Positions 1 through 3,261 of a DNA stretch of 6,185 bases are shown piece after piece. Origin of the DNA: Candidatus Kerfeldbacteria bacterium RIFOXYC2_FULL_38_9 (lineage in GTDB: Bacteria; Patescibacteriota; Patescibacteriia; UBA9570; XYC2-FULL-38-9); assembly GCA_001818355.1 (NCBI GenBank), contig MHKJ01000033.1, positions 6,289 to 12,473 on the forward strand. The letters are read 5' to 3'. Position 1 is the stretch's first letter; every line of letters starts with the position of its first letter. A program made the position numbers and the translations under genes. The notes beneath the pieces were generated by a model. That model saw nothing but the letters and a program-made list of their open reading frames with translations, did not search any database and was not told the origin of the DNA.

Positions 1-278
1 GGAAATTCTAGTGTTTCTTTAATATCCAAAACATCGTTCACGGAAATTTTGGCTCTTTTATTAAAATTTGCAAATTCTTTTTTATCAAAATCCACCAAAA
101 TAGACATGCTGGTGGAAGTTAATTTCTGCTTAATTTCTACACCCATAATGGCAAAACGACATTTTTGACAAAGACCGTAAGTCAAAAAAATTTTATTACT
201 ATTCACCAAATGTTGGAGACTGTCAATATTTTTTGATTGACGGCAAGAAGGACAAAAAATAACGTTATTAGTAGGCAT
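1..278 (-). CDS. Small zinc-ribbon protein, 3' end cut off by window edge
   Basis: The frame opens at an ATG (276-278) and stays open for 92 full codons to the window edge, so the C-terminus is missing. The protein starts MPTNNVIFCPSCR and has two CxxC pairs, C9/C12 and C37/C40, which form a four-cysteine zinc ribbon. Between the pairs is a short polar stretch. After the ribbon comes a basic, probably helical segment (about residues 48-77), then an acidic stretch SVNDVLDIKETLEF. Short CPR proteins with a zinc ribbon and a C-terminal 'DDVLD-h-E-L' motif are familiar to me, but I know no assigned function. Nucleic-acid or protein binding is the usual role of such ribbons and is only inferred here. 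The gene has its own consensus promoter and a leader of about 19 bases without a Shine-Dalgarno sequence. It is probably transcribed separately from rodA, which lies upstream on the same strand 89 bases away. Confidence 0.75.
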   Translation of the reverse strand, partial: MPTNNVIFCPSCRQSKNIDSLQHLVNSNKIFLTYGLCQKCRFAIMGVEIKQKLTSTSMSILVDFDKKEFANFNKRAKISVNDVLDIKETLEF

Positions 279-303
279 AGATAATTATTTAACAGCAGGA
301 AAT

Positions 304-332
304 ATTATAATATGAATAAAACTCCATGTCAA
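304..332 (-). promoter_or_regulatory. Consensus sigma70-type promoter of the zinc-ribbon gene
   Basis: Read on the minus strand, 332-327 is TTGACA and 309-304 is TATAAT, separated by exactly 17 bases. All twelve bases match the housekeeping consensus. The -10 box ends 25 bases before the ATG, so transcription should start near 297 and give a leader of about 19 bases. That leader (tcctgctgttaaataattat) has no AGGAGG-like element. It is the strongest promoter-like sequence in the window and implies high constitutive expression of a very small protein. Confidence 0.8.
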
Positions 333-367
333 TAAGATTATTTTTTTGGTAAAAATAAGCTCTTTTT

Positions 368-1477
368 TCATTTTTCAGAACTTAAGCCAATATTATGATT
401 GATGCCTAAAATAGCCAACGTAATCAGCATGGAACTGCCACCGGCGCTCACTAAAGGCAAAGGTAATCCGGTAATGGGCAAAAGACCGATATTCATACCA
501 ATAACCATGATACTTTGCACAAAAAGATAAACAAAACTTCCTAAAGTAAAGACAAAAGAAAAGCCGTCTTTGGCATTGATCAAATAGCGCCATAAACGAA
601 ACAAAATAATCATAAAAGCCGCTAAAGTAGCCAATACTCCAATAAAGCCCAGTTCTTCGGCCACCACCGCAAAAATAAAATCTGAACTTACTTCTGGTAA
701 AAAATGTAACTGACTTTGCGTACCCAAACCCAAACCACTGCCCCATAACGATCCAGAGCCCACCGCCACAATAGCCTGATTAAGATTATAACCATTGCCC
801 AAAGGATCGGCTTCCGGGTTAATAAAAGTGCTTAAACGAGATTTTTGATAATCCGGAAAAAGAAAAAACCAACCCAGTAAAAAAGAAGCGATCACCGCCA
901 CCACCACTAACAAAATCCATTTCTTTTGAGCTTTTAAAAAAATGACGGAAAAAAACCATATGGAAAAAATAATAAAAGCCGAACCGGTATCTGGTTGCAA
1001 AAGAATCAAGCCGACAAAAACAGCTGTAATAAATCCGGAAATTATAAAAAATTTTGATTGAGAAATTAGCGCCGGGTCTTTTTCCAAATAAGTAGCCATA
1101 AATAATAAAAACAAAAGCTTAATCAGTTCCACCGGCTGGAAAGAAAAAGAACCAATGAGAAACCAACCGGTTGTGCCTTTAATGGTGGTACCAAAAAGCA
1201 GAACCAAAACTAAAATAACAAAGGCCGAAATCATGTAAACAAAAGGATGGCTTCTAAAAATACGATGATCAATAAAAATGAGCAAAATAAATCCCAACAA
1301 ACCCGTGCCGGCGAAAATTATCTGTTTAGAAAATTGAGAAAAATCTTGCACCTCTTGGTTGAGGCCAATGCTATATTGAATCACCAAACCCAAACCAATT
1401 AAAAAAATCATCGGCCCTACCAGCCACCAATCAATTTGGAACAATCCGTTAAACCATGTACTGGCTTTACCTTTCAT
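368..1477 (-). CDS. rodA: RodA/FtsW-family peptidoglycan glycosyltransferase (SEDS), probably RodA
   Basis: This 369-residue polytopic membrane protein belongs to the SEDS family, which polymerises lipid II into glycan strands with a partner class B penicillin-binding protein. About ten membrane segments can be drawn, from residues 16-38 to 338-360. Family motifs are present: W105 and QPVELIK (114-120), LQPDTGSA (160-167), GYNLNQA (229-235), FLPEVSSDFIFA (259-270) and PLVSAGGSS (341-349). D266 sits where SEDS enzymes carry their essential extracellular-loop aspartate. The TQSQLHFLPE block and the GMNIGLLPITGLPLP run favour RodA over FtsW. Two departures are SSD in place of the common HTD, and VSAGGS in place of VSYGGS. 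The length is typical of RodA. The ATG lies 7 bases after the stop of the upstream gene with no Shine-Dalgarno site, so co-transcription and translational coupling are likely. No PBP2, mreB or mreC is in the window. FtsW is the main alternative. Confidence 0.88.
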   Translation of the reverse strand: MKGKASTWFNGLFQIDWWLVGPMIFLIGLGLVIQYSIGLNQEVQDFSQFSKQIIFAGTGLLGFILLIFIDHRIFRSHPFVYMISAFVILVLVLLFGTTIKGTTGWFLIGSFSFQPVELIKLLFLLFMATYLEKDPALISQSKFFIISGFITAVFVGLILLQPDTGSAFIIFSIWFFSVIFLKAQKKWILLVVVAVIASFLLGWFFLFPDYQKSRLSTFINPEADPLGNGYNLNQAIVAVGSGSLWGSGLGLGTQSQLHFLPEVSSDFIFAVVAEELGFIGVLATLAAFMIILFRLWRYLINAKDGFSFVFTLGSFVYLFVQSIMVIGMNIGLLPITGLPLPLVSAGGSSMLITLAILGINHNIGLSSEK

Positions 1478-1484
1478 GTCAAAA

Positions 1485-2318
1485 CTATCTAATAATATTT
1501 TCAGAAGATAAAATATCCGGACTGACGTAGATTAACGTTTGTAAAGACTCGCCGTATTCTTTGGGCCATCTGATAATTACCGGTTTTTTTTCTAAAGAAG
1601 CTATTTGCGCCATAGTCTGCTGGCCAATACCGACCACCACTCCGTTTTTGTCTTGCAAAAGCACAGCTACCGGAACGTTTTTAAAACCATAAACACTTTT
1701 GTTGCTTAAATTAAATTCCAAGGTAGTTTGGGGAGCGCCGATTTGATCGGTGTTAATGTGATTAAATTTTTGGTCTGTCTCTTCCCAAGAAACTTTAGGC
1801 AAAGCATCTAAATCTTTGATCAATTTCCAAGAAATATCCAAAATATTAGTTTGCACAGAAGGAGAAACAGCAGTGGTCGCCACAGCGGTTTTAGTTAACA
1901 CTTTTTCTTGAGCAGGCGCCAAGTTAACATGTTCAACAACTCCTGTTTTTCCTCCGATTGTCATTTCATAATTGATTTCCGCTGCCCATTTTTCATTGGG
2001 ATTTTTGACAAAAACCGCCACATCAACCGACTGCTCATCATGAACGGTGGCATATGTTTTTTCTATCACAATATTATTAGGCTGGCGATTTTGGCCAAAA
2101 TTAATGGGAGATTGCAATAAAGCCTCGTTAATTCTCTTGGTTTGAGGCACATGATAAGCCCAATTAAAAAGTTCGATAAAAAAGAATAAAATCATCGCCA
2201 TGGCTAAAACTGCTAACAGCAGTACGTGCACTTGCTTCAGTTGAGCTTTGTGGGTAGCCACCCACAAACCAAGGGTTATTTTTTTATCTGATATTTCCGA
2301 AGAGTCTGTTTTAAACAT
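1485..2318 (-). CDS. Single-pass membrane protein with two extracytoplasmic beta-rich domains, unknown function
   Basis: I do not recognise this 277-residue protein as a named family. It has a polar, lysine-containing N-terminal tail (1-29), one strong membrane helix (about 31-55, rich in L, A, M and F), and a long exported part. That part appears to contain two beta-sandwich-like units. The first spans about 80-150 (IVIEKTYATVHDEQ, then VDVAVFVKNPNEKW). The second spans about 197-270 and has the N-x-S...F-K-N-V-P-V-A-V-L-L-Q-D-K-N-G-V-V-V-G-I-G pattern, which recalls FxLYD/Ig-like domains; that resemblance is by eye only. There are no cysteines for disulfides and no catalytic motif. The gene is first in a unit with rodA (7-base gap), so a role at the cell envelope, perhaps as a scaffold or regulator of wall synthesis, is an inference from position. 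Its promoter lies so close to the ATG that the mRNA may be leaderless. The stop is TAG. Confidence 0.85.
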   Translation of the reverse strand: MFKTDSSEISDKKITLGLWVATHKAQLKQVHVLLLAVLAMAMILFFFIELFNWAYHVPQTKRINEALLQSPINFGQNRQPNNIVIEKTYATVHDEQSVDVAVFVKNPNEKWAAEINYEMTIGGKTGVVEHVNLAPAQEKVLTKTAVATTAVSPSVQTNILDISWKLIKDLDALPKVSWEETDQKFNHINTDQIGAPQTTLEFNLSNKSVYGFKNVPVAVLLQDKNGVVVGIGQQTMAQIASLEKKPVIIRWPKEYGESLQTLIYVSPDILSSENIIR

Positions 2319-2324
2319 GATCTA

Positions 2325-2353
2325 ATTGTAGCATAGACTGCATATTGTCTCAA
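2325..2353 (-). promoter_or_regulatory. Extended -10 promoter of the membrane protein-rodA unit; probable leaderless start
   Basis: On the minus strand, 2353-2348 reads TTGAGA (5 of 6 to TTGACA) and 2330-2325 reads TACAAT (5 of 6 to TATAAT). The spacer is 17 bases and a TGC directly precedes the -10 box (extended -10). Only six bases separate the -10 box from the ATG at 2318. A start site seven bases below the box would be the A of the start codon itself, so the transcript would have no 5' leader. Confidence 0.7.
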
Positions 2354-2373
2354 TTTCTGAATTGTGTTACTAT
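2345..2373 (+). promoter_or_regulatory. Candidate promoter of the 99-residue protein gene
   Basis: TTGTCT (2345-2350) and TACTAT (2368-2373) are separated by 17 bases, and a TGT precedes the -10 box (extended -10). Each hexamer matches the consensus at four of six positions. Transcription would start near 2380 and leave a leader of about 32 A-rich bases. The -35 box overlaps the -35 box of the divergent minus-strand promoter, so the two promoters would compete for polymerase. A weaker alternative uses TTGAGT at 2374-2379. Confidence 0.4.
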
Positions 2374-2411
2374 TTGAGTAGTTAGAAAATTAAAAAATAA
2401 AGATAAAAAGT

Positions 2412-2711
2412 ATGTTTGCCACAAGCGTAGACCTCATGTATGGAGCTCTCACTGTCTCCATTTTAGTATTTACAGCATTTTTATGCTGGATGCTTTATTA
2501 TTTGGTACAAATTTTAAAACAAGGTAATGAAGTTATCCAAGATGTGCGCCAAAAAATTACGGAATTTGAACAAGCTCTTCAGAACATTAAACAAAAGGTC
2601 ATTACCTCGGCTACTTCCATCTCCTTTATTGCCTCAGAGATTGGCACGGTGGTAGATATTGTAAAAAGCATCAAACAAAAGAAAGCCGGTAAAAACAATA
2701 AAAGAAAATAA
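2412..2711 (+). CDS. Small membrane-anchored helical protein (DUF948-like), unknown function
   Basis: The 99-residue product has a short N-terminal tail, one membrane helix (about residues 10-35, containing VSILVFTAFLCWMLYYLV), and then a continuous amphipathic helix, KQGNEVIQDVRQKITEFEQALQ and onward, to about residue 66. A second hydrophobic patch (SATSISFIASEIGTVVDIV, about 66-84) follows, and the protein ends in a very basic tail (KSIKQKKAGKNNKRK). This architecture resembles DUF948-type small proteins, which are anchored helical proteins without an assigned activity; the match is by appearance only. No Shine-Dalgarno site precedes the ATG (aaagataaaaagt). M9 is an alternative start but would leave almost nothing before the helix. 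The gene is alone on this strand between two minus-strand genes. Its stop codon directly abuts the stop codon of the convergent neighbour. Confidence 0.8.
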   Translation: MFATSVDLMYGALTVSILVFTAFLCWMLYYLVQILKQGNEVIQDVRQKITEFEQALQNIKQKVITSATSISFIASEIGTVVDIVKSIKQKKAGKNNKRK

Positions 2712-3188
2712 TTACAAGGACTTATCTTTTTGAATGGCGCTGATTATTTGAGAATCGTTTTTTAGATTTTCCCAAAAAAGCACCTGGTCTCTATTGATGA
2801 CCAAACCGTTTTGCGGCTGGTGTATTTCAGAGCCTAAACGAATAACGGATAATTGCGGTGCTGTACTTGTACTATCTGGCTCAGCGGTATTTTCAACACC
2901 CTCAGGATCAGTAGTGTCTTGAGTTAAATCTTCTTGTTCTTGCAGATAATAAACATCATCTAAAACCAACCAAGATTTATTTAAAGTATCAAGTTTACCA
3001 AAATAAACCTGTCCGTTAGTTAAAAACACGGCTTGATAGCTATTCTGGTCAACCGCACTCACCGGTTTAAAAACATAAAGAGCCAAATTAACACCAAAAG
3101 CTATCACCGCCAAGGAAATAACGGCATAAGCTAAAAATAAACCGTCAATATGAAATTTTTTTTTGGGAATAATTTTTTTCTTAATCAT
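2712..3188 (-). CDS. Conserved CPR-type single-pass membrane protein, unknown function
   Basis: The product has 158 residues. A lysine-rich start (MIKKKIIPKKK) precedes one membrane helix (about residues 16-40), so the positive-inside rule places the C-terminal part outside the cell. The exported part has two conserved-looking blocks. One is at 51-83 (YQAVFLTNGQVYFGKL, ending in DDVYYLQ). The other is at 111-153 (PQLSVIRLGSEIH, then INRDQVLFWENL). They are joined by an acidic, Ser/Thr-rich linker (84-110) that looks disordered. I recall proteins with these two blocks and a variable linker from many Patescibacteria genomes, always annotated as hypothetical; this comes from memory. No catalytic motif or cysteine is visible. 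The first codons contain A7 and A9 runs on the coding strand. The gene is divergent from dnaE and shares its 73-base upstream region. Confidence 0.85.
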   Translation of the reverse strand: MIKKKIIPKKKFHIDGLFLAYAVISLAVIAFGVNLALYVFKPVSAVDQNSYQAVFLTNGQVYFGKLDTLNKSWLVLDDVYYLQEQEDLTQDTTDPEGVENTAEPDSTSTAPQLSVIRLGSEIHQPQNGLVINRDQVLFWENLKNDSQIISAIQKDKSL

Positions 3189-3198
3189 TTTTGTGTTT

Positions 3199-3204
3199 AT
3201 TATA
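3199..3204 (-). promoter_or_regulatory. -10 box of the 158-residue protein gene
   Basis: On the minus strand 3204-3199 reads TATAAT, a perfect -10 hexamer ten bases before the ATG. The expected start site near 3192 leaves only about four leader bases. No acceptable -35 hexamer exists at 16-18 bases, where the sequence is gcagta-like, and there is no extended -10 TG. The upstream 18 bases are A/T only, which may help melting. This is a half-supported promoter. Confidence 0.5.
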
Positions 3205-3219
3205 AAATTTTAATTAAAT

Positions 3220-3249
3220 TTTACTGCTGGCTATCAGCTATGATATCAT
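3220..3249 (+). promoter_or_regulatory. Weak candidate promoter of dnaE
   Basis: TTTACT (3220-3225, four of six) and TATCAT (3244-3249, five of six) are 18 bases apart. The start site would lie near 3256, giving a leader of about six bases. A second possible -10 box, TATGAT at 3239-3244, has no -35 partner at usual spacing. Both -10 candidates lie within the palindrome at 3236-3253, so a protein bound there would block initiation. Confidence 0.35.
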
Positions 3250-3253
3250 AACT
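3236..3253. promoter_or_regulatory. Near-perfect palindrome upstream of dnaE, possible operator
   Basis: The central twelve bases TATGATATCATA (3239-3250) are a perfect inverted repeat. The symmetry extends to 18 bases (AGC...ACT at the flanks) with one mismatched pair. It lies eight bases before the dnaE ATG and covers the only -10 candidates for that gene. Dimeric repressors commonly bind such sites, but no regulator is identified here. In AT-rich DNA a palindrome of this size can also arise by chance. Confidence 0.35.
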
Positions 3254-3261
3254 ACCAATAT

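Noticed and set aside
331..367. AT-rich inverted repeat (aataa/ttatt) followed by T residues, and an AAAAA/TTTTT repeat near the rodA 3' end, as terminators
   Set aside because: The stems are only A/T pairs of about five bases. The first points along the plus strand, where no gene ends. Neither would form a stable intrinsic terminator.
393..746. Minus-strand open frame of 117 codons inside rodA
   Set aside because: It is an out-of-frame shadow of rodA. Its product is compositionally odd (rich in F, Y, R and S) and matches nothing, while the rodA frame shows family motifs throughout.
1908..2120. Plus-strand open frame of 70 codons opposite the 277-residue gene
   Set aside because: It is an antisense shadow with no promoter or ribosome site and a low-quality product.
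3226..3238. GCTG/CAGC inverted repeat upstream of dnaE
   Set aside because: The stem is four base pairs around a five-base loop with no extension, too weak to call a structure.
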